A stretch of DNA of 58,117 bases from Desulfuromusa sp. (GCA_021647765.1 JAKIUD010000014.1:1-58117), one strand, 5' to 3'. Positions 42,238 through 51,054 are shown, counted from the first letter of the stretch. Notes: generated by a model from the sequence alone, not told the origin. A program made the numbers and translations.

Positions 42238-43439
42238 TAAGTTTGGCCGGACGAGACATCATGCACGACTGGGGCAAATTTGTCTTCACTGGTGTGGGTC
42301 TTGGTTTGCTGATCGGTGTAACGCTATCAATGGCTGGTATTTACCGTGGCATGGTGGATGACGGCAAGGCTCTGCTCGACAATAGCCGTGCCGATCTCTG
42401 GGTAGTACAACAGGGCACCCTTGGACCCTATGCCGAATCGTCGAGTATTTACGATGATGTCTGGCGCGGTATCCGTGTCATGCCGGGGGTCGCGCAAACG
42501 GCTAATGTCACCTATCTCACTATGCAGGTGCATCAAGGTGAGCGCGATGTTCGTTCCATGGTCACTGGTGTCACTGCGGGTGATCCTGGCAGCTCCGGCT
42601 GGCCACCCTATCTCGTTGCTGGACGACAGATCACCCGTGGACACTATGAGGCGGTGGTAGATATTGCCACCGGTTTTAAGCTTGGCGACCGCCTGAAGAT
42701 TCGCCGCAACCACTACACCGTAGTTGGTCTGACCCGGCGCATGGTCTCTTCCGGAGGTGATCCAATCGTCTTTATCCCGCTTAAAGATGCTCAGGAAGTC
42801 CAGTTTCTCAAAGACAACGATGCCATCTTGCAGCAGCGTCGTCGCACTGCTGCAAATCCGGCTTTTAATCGGCCGCAAGTGCCGGGGCTGCTGGAAGATG
42901 TCATCTCTTCGCAAAGCACTAATACCTACGTCAATGCCGTACTGGTACAGGTTGCAGCAGGCTATGATACCGAGGAGGTGGCGCAGTCAATTCGGCGCTG
43001 GAAGCGGTTGACGGTCTACACCCGCAGCCAGATGGAAGACATTCTAATTGGCAAGTTGATTGCGACTTCGGCCAGGCAGATTGCTATGTTCCTGGTCATT
43101 CTTTCGATTGTCAGCGCAGCTATTGTCGCTTTCATCATCTACACCATGACACTTGGTAAGATCCGGGAGATCGCAGTACTTAAGCTGATCGGCACCCGCA
43201 ATCGCACTATTGCTGCACTGATCATGCAACAGTCCATAGCCTTGGGGGTGATTGGTTTTGTTGTCGGCAAAATCACGGCCACTTTGCTTATGGCACCAAT
43301 ATTCCCCAAATATGTACTGTTGGAACCGGTCGACTCTGCTATCGGGTTTGTTGCTGTGGTGGTAATCTGCATTCTTGCAAGCATCATCGCCATTCGCGCT
43401 GCCCTCAAGGTCGATCCGGCCGAGGCCATTGGAGGCTGA
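42234..43439 (+). CDS. MacB/DevC-type ABC exporter permease (FtsX-like)
   Basis: The 401-residue protein has one N-terminal transmembrane helix (about 15-40), a large periplasmic domain of about 240 residues and three C-terminal helices (about 280-395). The FtsX-like signature is IREIAVLKLIGTRNRTIAALIMQQ. This topology is that of mechanotransmission ABC exporters such as MacB, DevC and LolCE, which drive efflux through an adaptor and an outer-membrane channel. It lacks its own ATPase, which is supplied by the next gene. Confidence 0.9.
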   Translation: MISLAGRDIMHDWGKFVFTGVGLGLLIGVTLSMAGIYRGMVDDGKALLDNSRADLWVVQQGTLGPYAESSSIYDDVWRGIRVMPGVAQTANVTYLTMQVHQGERDVRSMVTGVTAGDPGSSGWPPYLVAGRQITRGHYEAVVDIATGFKLGDRLKIRRNHYTVVGLTRRMVSSGGDPIVFIPLKDAQEVQFLKDNDAILQQRRRTAANPAFNRPQVPGLLEDVISSQSTNTYVNAVLVQVAAGYDTEEVAQSIRRWKRLTVYTRSQMEDILIGKLIATSARQIAMFLVILSIVSAAIVAFIIYTMTLGKIREIAVLKLIGTRNRTIAALIMQQSIALGVIGFVVGKITATLLMAPIFPKYVLLEPVDSAIGFVAVVVICILASIIAIRAALKVDPAEAIGG

Positions 43440-43440
43440 T

Positions 43441-44151
43441 ATGACTGGCAAAGGGATTCGTATCGAAGGATTGAAAAAACGCTATGGTCGTGGCGACACC
43501 GCTGTCGATGCCCTAAAAGGCGTAGATATGCAGGTTGCTCCAGGAGAAGTTGTCGGGTTGGTCGGGCCGTCAGGATCCGGTAAAAGTACCTTACTCAAGT
43601 GCCTGGGCGCGGTAATCGAACCGACTGTCGGCCGGATGATTCTTGGCGACGAGGTGATCTATAAGGATGGCTGGAAGGTGAAGGACTTGCGAGCTCTACG
43701 GCGTGACCGCATCGGCTTTATCTTTCAGGCACCCTATCTGATTCCTTTTCTCGATGTTACCGACAACGTTGCCCTGCTACCGATGCTCGCTGGAAAACCT
43801 AATCACGAAGCGCGCAAGCAGGCTATTGAATTGCTCCAATCTCTTGATGTGGAGCATCGCGCCAAAGCGATGCCATCGCAGCTTTCAGGCGGAGAACAGC
43901 AACGGGTGGCGATTGCCCGGGGGCTGGTCAATCGCCCACCGGTGATCCTCGCCGATGAACCGACCGCACCGCTTGATAGCGAACGCGCTCTGGCGGTGAT
44001 TCAGATTTTGAACGAAATGGCGCGAAAATTTGAAACTGCGATTATCGTTGTCACTCACGACGAAAAAATCATGCCAACCTTCAAGAGGATCTATCACATC
44101 CGCGACGGCGTGACCTACGAGGAAGCTGGCGAAGGGCGAGGTTTCGAATGA
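43441..44151 (+). CDS. MacB/DevA-type ABC exporter ATP-binding protein
   Basis: The protein has 236 residues. It has Walker A GPSGSGKST (about 43-51), the Q-loop in FIFQAPYLIPFLDVTDNV, signature LSGGEQQRVAIARGL and Walker B VILADEPTAPLDSE. The D-loop reads APLD rather than the usual GNLD. The frame extends 22 codons upstream, but the ATG at 43441 follows GGAGG by 5 bases and fits the family. It overlaps the next gene by four bases. Confidence 0.92.
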   Translation: MTGKGIRIEGLKKRYGRGDTAVDALKGVDMQVAPGEVVGLVGPSGSGKSTLLKCLGAVIEPTVGRMILGDEVIYKDGWKVKDLRALRRDRIGFIFQAPYLIPFLDVTDNVALLPMLAGKPNHEARKQAIELLQSLDVEHRAKAMPSQLSGGEQQRVAIARGLVNRPPVILADEPTAPLDSERALAVIQILNEMARKFETAIIVVTHDEKIMPTFKRIYHIRDGVTYEEAGEGRGFE

Positions 44152-45659
44152 AAAACGACTCAAAACGAGAGATGCCGATGAAGTACCAACAATTTTATGG
44201 AATTATCATCTTGATTGTTATGGTTTACCTGCTTGCGGGTTGTGCCGTTGGCCCCGATTTTAAACCTCCGCTAGCACCTGCCGTGGCGACCTATACCACG
44301 ACTTCGTTGTCGAGCATGACAACCTCGGTTCTCGCGAAGTTGGGTGGGTCGCAGCGGTTGGTTGAGGGGGGGGATATCAACCCGCAATGGTGGCAAGACC
44401 TTGGTTCAGCAAAGCTGAACGCCCTTATCGATGAAGCCTTGCGAGCCAGCCCGACACTGACTTCGGCACGAGCCACTTTGCGTCAGGCGCAGGAACGTTA
44501 TGCCGCGCGGGCAGGCTCAACCTTGTACCCCCAGGCTGAAGCCAACCTCACCAGTCAGCACCAGCGATTCAACCCCAATTCATCAGGGCTGACGGGCGAT
44601 GCCCAGGAATTTGATCTTCACAATGCCAGCGTCGGTGTGCGCTACAATCTTGATCTTGCCGGCAGTAACCGGCGTGCCCTGGAAGCCCTGGCCGCTCGCA
44701 GTGACTATCAGCAGTACCAGTTGGAAGGGGCGCGCCTGACGTTAGTGCAGAATATCGTTGCCACCGCCGTTACTCAGGCCAAGCTCGCGGCGCAAATACA
44801 AGTTACCGAGGCGATCCTTTCCTCCCAGGAAGAACAGCTCAAATTGCTCGGAGAGCGGGTGCGTCTTGGCCAGGCCGCCCTTACCGACGTGCTGCCCCTG
44901 CAAACTCAGGTAGAGCAGACCCGCGCGGGCATTCCTCTGCTGCGTAATCAATTCCAACAGAGTGAACACCTGCTGGCCATGCTCGCTGGTCGGGCACCGG
45001 GTGCGGGCAGTTTGCCATCCTTTTCCCTGCAGGAGTTCACCCTGCCGGCTGCTCTGCCGCTGACTGTCCCCTCTGAACTGGTACGTAACCGCCCCGACAT
45101 TCAGGCTGCCGAGGCTCTGCTGCATGCCGCCAATGCGGAATATGGCGTGGCGGTCGCTAATCTCTATCCGCAGCTCAACCTTAGCGCCAATCTCGGCTCG
45201 CAGGCTCTGACGACGGGAGCCTTGTTTGGCAGCGGTTCGGCGATCTGGAACCTGGTTGGGCAACTGATCCAACCTCTGTTCAATCCAGGCCTGGCAGCGG
45301 AAAAACGTGCGGCTTTGGCCGCTTTTGATGCGGCGGCGGCAAACTACCAAACCGTCGTTCTCGAATCTTTGCGTAATGTGGCCGATGTTTTGCGAGCGCT
45401 GGAGAACGACGCCCAGAGGCTGACAGCACTCTCTGCCGCCAATGTGGCAGTCCAGAGTTCTCTGGAATTGATGCAGCGCCGATATGTGCTGGGGGCAGCC
45501 AGCTATGTCCAACTGCTGATTGCACAACAACAGGCACAGCAGACACAACTTGATCTGCTTTCGATTCAGGCTCAGCGTCTGGTCGATAGTGCTGCATTAT
45601 TTCAGGCGATGGGTGGTGGAAGATCAGGTGATGGTGAAAGCCTCACAGCAGCGCACTGA
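44148..45659 (+). CDS. Outer-membrane efflux lipoprotein (NodT/OprM type, TolC-like)
   Basis: This 503-residue protein has a lipoprotein signal (lipobox LLAGC near residue 30, then AVGPDFKPP, a hallmark of NodT/OprM proteins). Two OEP repeats form the barrel and alpha-helical tunnel: NPQWWQDLGSAKLNALIDEAL in the first half and RNRPDIQAAEALLHAANAEYGVAVANLYPQL in the second. It is the outer-membrane channel of the exporter. A terminator hairpin follows 45 bp after the stop. Confidence 0.93.
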   Translation: MKNDSKREMPMKYQQFYGIIILIVMVYLLAGCAVGPDFKPPLAPAVATYTTTSLSSMTTSVLAKLGGSQRLVEGGDINPQWWQDLGSAKLNALIDEALRASPTLTSARATLRQAQERYAARAGSTLYPQAEANLTSQHQRFNPNSSGLTGDAQEFDLHNASVGVRYNLDLAGSNRRALEALAARSDYQQYQLEGARLTLVQNIVATAVTQAKLAAQIQVTEAILSSQEEQLKLLGERVRLGQAALTDVLPLQTQVEQTRAGIPLLRNQFQQSEHLLAMLAGRAPGAGSLPSFSLQEFTLPAALPLTVPSELVRNRPDIQAAEALLHAANAEYGVAVANLYPQLNLSANLGSQALTTGALFGSGSAIWNLVGQLIQPLFNPGLAAEKRAALAAFDAAAANYQTVVLESLRNVADVLRALENDAQRLTALSAANVAVQSSLELMQRRYVLGAASYVQLLIAQQQAQQTQLDLLSIQAQRLVDSAALFQAMGGGRSGDGESLTAAH

Positions 45660-45703
45660 CCACCCCCCAGCAGAATGACAGGTAGATCTGTATCGTCGTC
45701 CCA

Positions 45704-45733
45704 TTTTCCTGTGCGGATTCCCGCACAGGAAAA
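45704..45733. terminator. Hairpin terminator after the exporter operon
   Basis: Two perfect 13-bp arms (TTTTCCTGTGCGG at 45704-45716 and its complement at 45721-45733) surround the loop ATTC. A/T runs on both sides make it bidirectional in form. Confidence 0.75.
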
Positions 45734-45840
45734 ATTATCTATTCTGGAAAACCGCACAATCGATGCTTCCCATCGCTATAGAAACAATAAAACATCGTTA
45801 GATTTAAGCAGATTGGAGTACATTTTAGAAATATTCCAGT

Positions 45841-45857
45841 TTGGCATGTGCTTTGCT
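45841..45857 (+). promoter_or_regulatory. Sigma-54 (-24/-12) promoter for the cytochrome genes
   Basis: TTGGCATGTGCTTTGCT matches the sigma-54 consensus (TTGGCAC-N5-TTGCW), with GG and GC exactly 10 bp apart; the only deviation is T for C at the sixth position of TGGCAC. It lies 57 bp upstream of the cytochrome ATG. A sigma-54 activator gene is encoded 3.6 kb downstream. Confidence 0.75.
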
Positions 45858-45913
45858 AGTCAAGCTATAGCAGAGATATTTTAGTAGAATAATTTTTTAA
45901 CTGGAGGTGAAAA

Positions 45914-46951
45914 ATGAAGGATTTACACAGAAGAAATTTTATTAAAGGTGCTGCTGTTTTGTCGGGAGCAGCAATCTGCGGAGTTGCAACTGCCAATAAT
46001 GCAAAAGCTGCCGATGTTCTCCCCGAAAATTTTGTACCGCCAGCAATGCCTTGGGGATACGTGGAGCTTGATCCTGAGTATGTCAGAAAGCTGGGTCATT
46101 TAGGTTATTATCTGGAAGAATGTGGTGGTGGCGCTTTCTGGGCAATTATGACGGCTTTAAAAGAAAAAATTGGTTATCCCTACACTCTTACACCGATGCC
46201 GACTAAGGAAAAGTTTATTGAGATTCTTGAAGGTAAGCATAAAGGGGATCCGCACCCTCAAGTGATGATGCAACATGGTGTTGGTGGACTGGTTAATTAT
46301 GGTTCCTTATGTGGAGCTCCCAATGGAGCAGCTGCTGCGATTAACTGTGCGGTACCTTTCAAGGCGGTGAAAGAGATTGTTCCCAGACTGATGAGATACT
46401 ATGAGACAGAAGCTTTTCCAAATAAAAAATCAAACGAGTATGCAGTCAATAATGAATTTCTTGTACCAAAGTACAAAAGTCAGAAATCGTTACCCCGATC
46501 ATCCGGTCATTCTGTTTTATGCCATGTCAGTGTTGGAAAATGGTGTGAACATTCTGGTTATGCCAGCGGATCCAAGGAAAGATCTGAGCGGTGTGCCAGA
46601 GTCACTGCAGATACTGCGGCAATGGCAGTTACTCTGCTAAATGCACATATGAAGGGTGAGCTTGAGACCGTCTTCCCGATGAAATTATCGCAAGATACAG
46701 TCAGCTGTAAAGTCTGCCACTTTAAGGGCAAAAAATACGAAGCGGGTCAATTCACCAGAGGCTCAATGGAATGTAGCAGTTGTCATAACGATATGACTCC
46801 ACATATGGCTGAGAATAATCTGAAGACAGCATATGGGACAGATGTTGGTACCTGGGCTGGTGCTGCGGTTATCGGTACTGCTGCAGGGATTGGTACCCAT
46901 GCGGTTGCTGGGCGTTTCAACAAGGAGGAGGAACCCCATGATGAAGAATGA
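45914..46951 (+). CDS. Split-Soret-type cytochrome c
   Basis: The protein has 345 residues. A Tat-type signal (RRNFIKGAAVLSGAAI) starts at residue 6. The central region carries the C_GCAxxG-like block (YLEECGGGAFWAIMTALKE...GSLCGAPNGAAAAINC). Two CxxCH heme motifs lie near the C-terminus (CKVCH at about 273 and CSSCH at about 294). This matches the diheme split-Soret cytochrome family of sulfate and metal reducers. The Gly-rich C-terminal segment (about 310-332) may be a membrane helix. GGAGG precedes the ATG. The stop overlaps the cytochrome b gene. Confidence 0.85.
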   Translation: MKDLHRRNFIKGAAVLSGAAICGVATANNAKAADVLPENFVPPAMPWGYVELDPEYVRKLGHLGYYLEECGGGAFWAIMTALKEKIGYPYTLTPMPTKEKFIEILEGKHKGDPHPQVMMQHGVGGLVNYGSLCGAPNGAAAAINCAVPFKAVKEIVPRLMRYYETEAFPNKKSNEYAVNNEFLVPKYKSQKSLPRSSGHSVLCHVSVGKWCEHSGYASGSKERSERCARVTADTAAMAVTLLNAHMKGELETVFPMKLSQDTVSCKVCHFKGKKYEAGQFTRGSMECSSCHNDMTPHMAENNLKTAYGTDVGTWAGAAVIGTAAGIGTHAVAGRFNKEEEPHDEE

Positions 46952-47603
46952 AACAATCGCGGTTAAGCGGCACAGCTTTCTATATCGGATTCTTCACTGG
47001 TTTATTGTGTTGGAGGTTCTGCTGTTGTTGTTGTCAGGTTTGGCTGTCAGTGAGTACATTCCCTTTGCTTTGATCAGTCGGGGAGCGGCAAGAAGCCTGC
47101 ATATTCTGGTTGGGCTGACCTGGACTGGAACAATTACCTTCTTTGTTTATTACTTCATGATGAGTGGTGAATATAAATGGTTTGGTGTTTCTAAAATAGC
47201 ACCAGCGATTGATTTCTTTGTCCACGAAGTCAGAAGTTTTATCAGCGGAAAAAAAGTAAAAAGCCCAGTTGGATATAATCGTGACAAGAAAAAATATGCT
47301 GAGAAAATTGTGCCGACCGAGGTGCTGGCCTGGTGGGGGTGGTTTAGTTTGTGGGCAATCATGGTGCTAACCGGATTGGCGTTACTTTTTCCGGAAAATT
47401 TCGGCTTTATAAACAGATTGTGCTATGCCATTCTTCCCGCTTTCAGTCAGGCGGCGGCAGCTACTAGGTTTGTCCATCTGGTTGTCTCTATGGGAATTGT
47501 GATCTACATGATGATTCATGCCTACGCATCCTGGACTTTCGGCATGGTTGGCTCGATGATATCCGGAAGTAACGAGGAGCCTGTTGTAAATCTGGAAAAA
47601 TAG
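46938..47603 (+). CDS. Membrane cytochrome b (b561/formate-dehydrogenase-gamma-like)
   Basis: The protein has about 221 residues and four transmembrane segments. Candidate heme-ligand histidines lie in RILHWFIV (helix I), ARSLHILVGLTW (helix II) and FVHLVVSMGIVIYMMIHAY (helix IV). It probably exchanges electrons between the quinone pool and the Tat-exported cytochrome encoded just upstream. I chose the ATG at 46938 because AGGAGGAGGA lies 5 bases upstream; the next ATG at 46941 is equally possible, and the frame upstream of these is a shadow of the cytochrome gene. Confidence 0.82.
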   Translation: MMKNETIAVKRHSFLYRILHWFIVLEVLLLLLSGLAVSEYIPFALISRGAARSLHILVGLTWTGTITFFVYYFMMSGEYKWFGVSKIAPAIDFFVHEVRSFISGKKVKSPVGYNRDKKKYAEKIVPTEVLAWWGWFSLWAIMVLTGLALLFPENFGFINRLCYAILPAFSQAAAATRFVHLVVSMGIVIYMMIHAYASWTFGMVGSMISGSNEEPVVNLEK

Positions 47604-47662
47604 TTGTTTCTGGTTATCCATTATGCCCCAGTAATTTCTCCAGTGTGAAAAAAGTTATAATC

Positions 47663-47695
47663 AACCACCCTCTCCCTTGATGGGAGAGGGTGGTT
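47663..47695 (+). terminator. Hairpin 1 after cytochrome b
   Basis: A perfect 14-bp stem (AACCACCCTCTCCC, 47663-47676, with its complement 47682-47695) surrounds the loop TTGAT. No T tract follows, so it may be an mRNA-stabilising hairpin or part of a repeat. Confidence 0.55.
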
Positions 47696-47822
47696 ACCAT
47701 GAATACCCTCCCACAAGGGGAAGGGAAATATTCAATCGGCTTGACTGTGGTGGACAACCCGATAGTTGTTTTATCCGTCATTGAGCGGGAAAAAGGTTTA
47801 CCCCCCCCACTATTATCCCCAC

Positions 47823-47850
47823 CCCTCTTGTTTAAAAGAGGGTTTTTTTT
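47823..47850 (+). terminator. Rho-independent terminator between cytochrome genes and the two-component system
   Basis: CCCTCTT (47823-47829) pairs with AAGAGGG (47836-47842) and is followed by eight T residues. It separates the sigma-54-promoted cytochrome pair from the kinase/regulator pair. The rest of 47604-47969 contains no supported gene. Confidence 0.7.
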
Positions 47851-47969
47851 GTCATAATGTTCTACCGCAGAGCGGTCTTGTGATAAAAAAGCAGGTGTTC
47901 TCATTTCGGGGCGGGAATGCAGGAGTATCTTTTGTAGATGCCATCATTCATCAGGCAGGATAGGTATCG

Positions 47970-49466
47970 ATGTCTATCAATCGCAATACAGCTTTTTTGG
48001 GGAGCATGACAACTGCTTTTGTGTCGCTGGCCGCAGTTGTTGCCCTGTGGGGAATCTATAGTCTGAATGATGCTTTTGTTTCGCTCCATCAACACGAAAT
48101 TACAACTAAAATTGAAACTATTAAGGTTTTCAGGGATGTCAACTATGTCTCTCGCCTCACCCGTAACATTATGCTGGGATCTGATTATGCTGCTGACATG
48201 CAGGAACTTGAAGAGAAGGCTGAAGCTATTGAGGCATCCTTTGATACGTTGATCAGAGCCGCCCATAATGACATCGATAGAAAGCTGGTGAAACAGGCAA
48301 GGGCTGATACCACGGCCTTTGTTGATGACTGCATAGAGCGGATGAAGCAGATAAAGGATGTCCCGGCTGCCCAGCGCAATAATGCTTACAAAAAATATAG
48401 AGAGATAGCCACTCCGTTGGCCATGAAATCCCGGGCAAGTTTCAGAGCTATTATACAGAATGCCGACCTGCGCTTTGAAATGGGCAATAAACAGTTTGAA
48501 AAAACCATTAATCGTACCCTTATAATCATAGCAATTGCAGGAATTCTGATTGCGATTTTTTTTCAACTTTCCATCAGGCGTTACAAGGAACGGCGGATGG
48601 AAGAAGCAGCACTCCGCAAGGCTCACGAGAAACTTGAACAAAGAATCGCTGAGCGTACCGCTGAACTGGTGCAGACCAACAAGACCCTGGTGGAAAAGAT
48701 CAAGGTATTACAAACTACAGAGAACATCTTGCGCGAATCACGTGACAATGCTGTTCAGGCTGGCAAGCTGGCAGTGCTTGGACAAATGTCGGCAGGAGTG
48801 AGTCATGAAATTAATCAACCTTTGACTGCCATTCATACTTTTACCGATAACGCCATAAGCTTTCTTAAGCTCGGGCGGATATCAGAAGCACTCGAAAATC
48901 TTGGGATCGTCAGTCGCATGGCCGATCGGATCGGATCAATTGTTGCTGAAATCAAGTTGTTTTCCCGTAAGTCGCCAGCTGAAAAGCAGGCAATCAACAT
49001 GACTGATGTTATGAGTCATGCTTGTATGCTGGTGGAGCCGCAGCGACACCAACTTGATGCGTTGCTTGATGTACAGCCGTTTCAGGAGAAGCTGCAGGTC
49101 TGGGCTGATGGTGTCCGTCTTGAACAGGTTCTGGTTAATCTGTTACGCAATAGCCTGGATGCTGTTGCCGAGCAGTCGGATAAACGAGTTGAGGTGATCG
49201 TTATGCGGCGTGAGCCGGATGTTTATATCGTTATCAGCGATACGGGGCCTGGGATTGCTGAAGAAGTTCTTTCTCATCTGTTTGAATCATTTGTGACGAC
49301 AAAACCAAGCGGACAGGGATTGGGGCTTGGATTGGCCATATCCCATATGATTATCACCGAACTGGGTGGTAAACTCACTGCCAGGAACCATGCTGCCGGC
49401 GGGGCGGAGTTTACTATTGTACTGGAGGAAGCCGTCGATGGACAGTTACAACAAACGGGAAAATGA
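47970..49466 (+). CDS. Sensor histidine kinase (DctB-like) with four-helix-bundle periplasmic sensor
   Basis: The protein has 498 residues. A transmembrane helix (about 8-30) is followed by a periplasmic helical bundle of the 4HB_MCP type (about 35-175) and a second helix (about 176-198). A coiled-coil linker (about 205-265) leads to a HisKA domain with the phospho-acceptor in VSHEINQPLTAIHTFTDNA. The HATPase domain has N-box LVNLLRNSLDAV, DTGPGI and GLGLGLAIS. The DctB-type H-box pairs it with the sigma-54 activator that overlaps its end. The signal is unknown. Confidence 0.9.
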   Translation: MSINRNTAFLGSMTTAFVSLAAVVALWGIYSLNDAFVSLHQHEITTKIETIKVFRDVNYVSRLTRNIMLGSDYAADMQELEEKAEAIEASFDTLIRAAHNDIDRKLVKQARADTTAFVDDCIERMKQIKDVPAAQRNNAYKKYREIATPLAMKSRASFRAIIQNADLRFEMGNKQFEKTINRTLIIIAIAGILIAIFFQLSIRRYKERRMEEAALRKAHEKLEQRIAERTAELVQTNKTLVEKIKVLQTTENILRESRDNAVQAGKLAVLGQMSAGVSHEINQPLTAIHTFTDNAISFLKLGRISEALENLGIVSRMADRIGSIVAEIKLFSRKSPAEKQAINMTDVMSHACMLVEPQRHQLDALLDVQPFQEKLQVWADGVRLEQVLVNLLRNSLDAVAEQSDKRVEVIVMRREPDVYIVISDTGPGIAEEVLSHLFESFVTTKPSGQGLGLGLAISHMIITELGGKLTARNHAAGGAEFTIVLEEAVDGQLQQTGK

Positions 49467-50781
49467 TCTTCTGATCTATTTAATAGAAGATGATGAGGAT
49501 GTTCGCCGTGGCTGTGAACAGACCATCCAGCTGGCTGATTTGGCCGTCCGTGGATTTACGACTGCTGAGGCGGCTCTGGCAGCTATGGAAGACTTTTCTC
49601 CTGCGGTTGTGGTCAGTGACGTGAGGCTTCCTGGTATTTCGGGGTTGGAGCTGCTGGATGAAATACAAAAACATGACCGCGACATTCCGCTCATCCTGAT
49701 AACCGGTCATGGTGACATTACAATGGCGGTTCGGGCTATGCGGAATAATGCCTACGATTTTATTGAAAAACCATTCCGTTCTGAGCGGTTGGTCGATGTG
49801 ATCCGCCGGGCACTGGAAAAACGGCGCTTAATTCTTGAAATCAGCCGGCTGCATGAACAACTTGGAAATGCCGGGGAAAAAATGCCGCTGATCGGTCACT
49901 CCGATGAAATTCAAAAGGTGCGGCGCTCTATTGCCGCTCTTGCTCCCACTGATGTTGATCTGCTCATACTTGGAGAAACGGGTAGTGGAAAAGAGGTGGT
50001 GGCTCATGCAATCCATGAGTTAAGCGGTCGTACGGGACCGTTTGTGGCAATCAACTGTGGAGCCTTGCCGGAGGCGATCTTTGAAAGCGAGATTTTCGGC
50101 CATGAATCGGGTGCTTTTACCGGGGCAACCAAGAAGCGGATCGGAAAAATCGAATATGCTGATGGCGGAACACTTTTTCTGGATGAAATTGAATCGATGC
50201 CCCTGCTGTTACAAGTTAAGTTTTTGCGTGTTTTGCAGGATCGTTGTGTCGAACGGCTGGGCAGCAACAGTTGCATCCCGGTTGATTGCCGCATTGTGGC
50301 GGCCAGCAAGGTCAATCTGCAGTATCTGTCTGAACAGGGTGACTTCCGTGCTGACCTCTATTATCGCCTGAATGTGGTTAGTATTGAGGTGCCGCCACTC
50401 AGGCAGCGTCCCGGGGACATTGCGCCACTTATGGCGTACTTTATCTCCCGGGCTGCGAGCCGTTTTAACCGGGAAGCGGTCACCTGGAATGAGCAGGATC
50501 TGCTTAAGTGGCAACAGCATGATTGGCCGGGCAATGTTCGTGAACTTAAAACCGTGGCGGAGCGTCTTTGTCTTGGTGTCAGTGATGGGATAGAACCATC
50601 CAGAATTGTTACGACCTCTCTGTCATCAAAGGTGGAGGTATACGAACGCGGTCTGATTCGGGACGCTTTAAAGAGCATGAAAGGAAATGTGTCTGCTGCG
50701 GCAGAGCTGCTTCAGTTGCCGAAGAAGACCCTTTATGACAAGCTGAACATGCATGCCCTGGAACCGAAAAACTACCGCTGA
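49438..50781 (+). CDS. DctD-type sigma-54-dependent response regulator
   Basis: This roughly 447-residue protein has a receiver domain (about 12-125; acidic pocket in LIEDDEDV, phospho-acceptor in VVSDVRLPG, lysine in FIEKPF). The AAA+ sigma-54 interaction domain (about 150-380) has Walker A GETGSGKE and the essential GAFTGA loop. A Fis-type helix-turn-helix at the C-terminus (VSAAAELLQLPKKTLYDKLNM) completes it. The ATG at 49438 follows GGAGG; the frame upstream is a shadow. No dicarboxylate transporter is nearby. The sigma-54 promoter at 45841 is the closest candidate target. Confidence 0.93.
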   Translation: MDSYNKRENDLLIYLIEDDEDVRRGCEQTIQLADLAVRGFTTAEAALAAMEDFSPAVVVSDVRLPGISGLELLDEIQKHDRDIPLILITGHGDITMAVRAMRNNAYDFIEKPFRSERLVDVIRRALEKRRLILEISRLHEQLGNAGEKMPLIGHSDEIQKVRRSIAALAPTDVDLLILGETGSGKEVVAHAIHELSGRTGPFVAINCGALPEAIFESEIFGHESGAFTGATKKRIGKIEYADGGTLFLDEIESMPLLLQVKFLRVLQDRCVERLGSNSCIPVDCRIVAASKVNLQYLSEQGDFRADLYYRLNVVSIEVPPLRQRPGDIAPLMAYFISRAASRFNREAVTWNEQDLLKWQQHDWPGNVRELKTVAERLCLGVSDGIEPSRIVTTSLSSKVEVYERGLIRDALKSMKGNVSAAAELLQLPKKTLYDKLNMHALEPKNYR

Positions 50782-50853
50782 CCCTGATTTTGGACGAAGT
50801 TCGGCCTCAGTTTCTGGGCAGGTTAAAATGGTATTTAGCTTAAGGGGAGATGA

Positions 50854-51000
50854 CAGTAAATCCGGGGCTGTCCTAGGCTTTTGCGCTGCGAACCACCACA
50901 GTTTCATGGCTCGTAAACTCTTGGGACAGCCCCCGATGGTGCTGGGGACAGTCCCAAGTTTACTGCAATACTGGTTAAGCTAGTGCTATTCGGGACAGGT
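50854..51000. repeat. REP-like nested palindrome, copy B
   Basis: This copy begins CAGTAAATCCGGGGCTGTCC and runs through GGCTCGTAAAC, GGGACAGCCCCCGATGG and CTGGGGACAGTCCCAAG to TTTACTG and TTAAGCTAGTGCTATTC. Outer arms CAGTAAA (50854-50860) and TTTACTG (50959-50965) and inner arms GGGGCTGTCC and GGGACAGCCCC pair. It lies between two convergent transcription units. Confidence 0.75.
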
Positions 51001-51054
51001 TGCTTTATGGTCATTTTCAAGTTTGGCCGCTAATCAGGATATTGTTTGGGAATG

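Noticed and set aside
44742..45548. 268-codon minus-strand open frame inside the outer-membrane efflux gene
   Set aside because: Antisense shadow of a clear NodT-type gene; composition typical of GC-rich reverse reading.
47901..48641. 246-codon minus-strand open frame overlapping the histidine kinase start
   Set aside because: Cys/His/Ser-rich reverse reading of the kinase gene with no family resemblance.
49438..50781. C4-dicarboxylate transport regulation (true DctD)
   Set aside because: No dctA or dctPQM genes are nearby, so only the architecture, not the dicarboxylate function, is supported.
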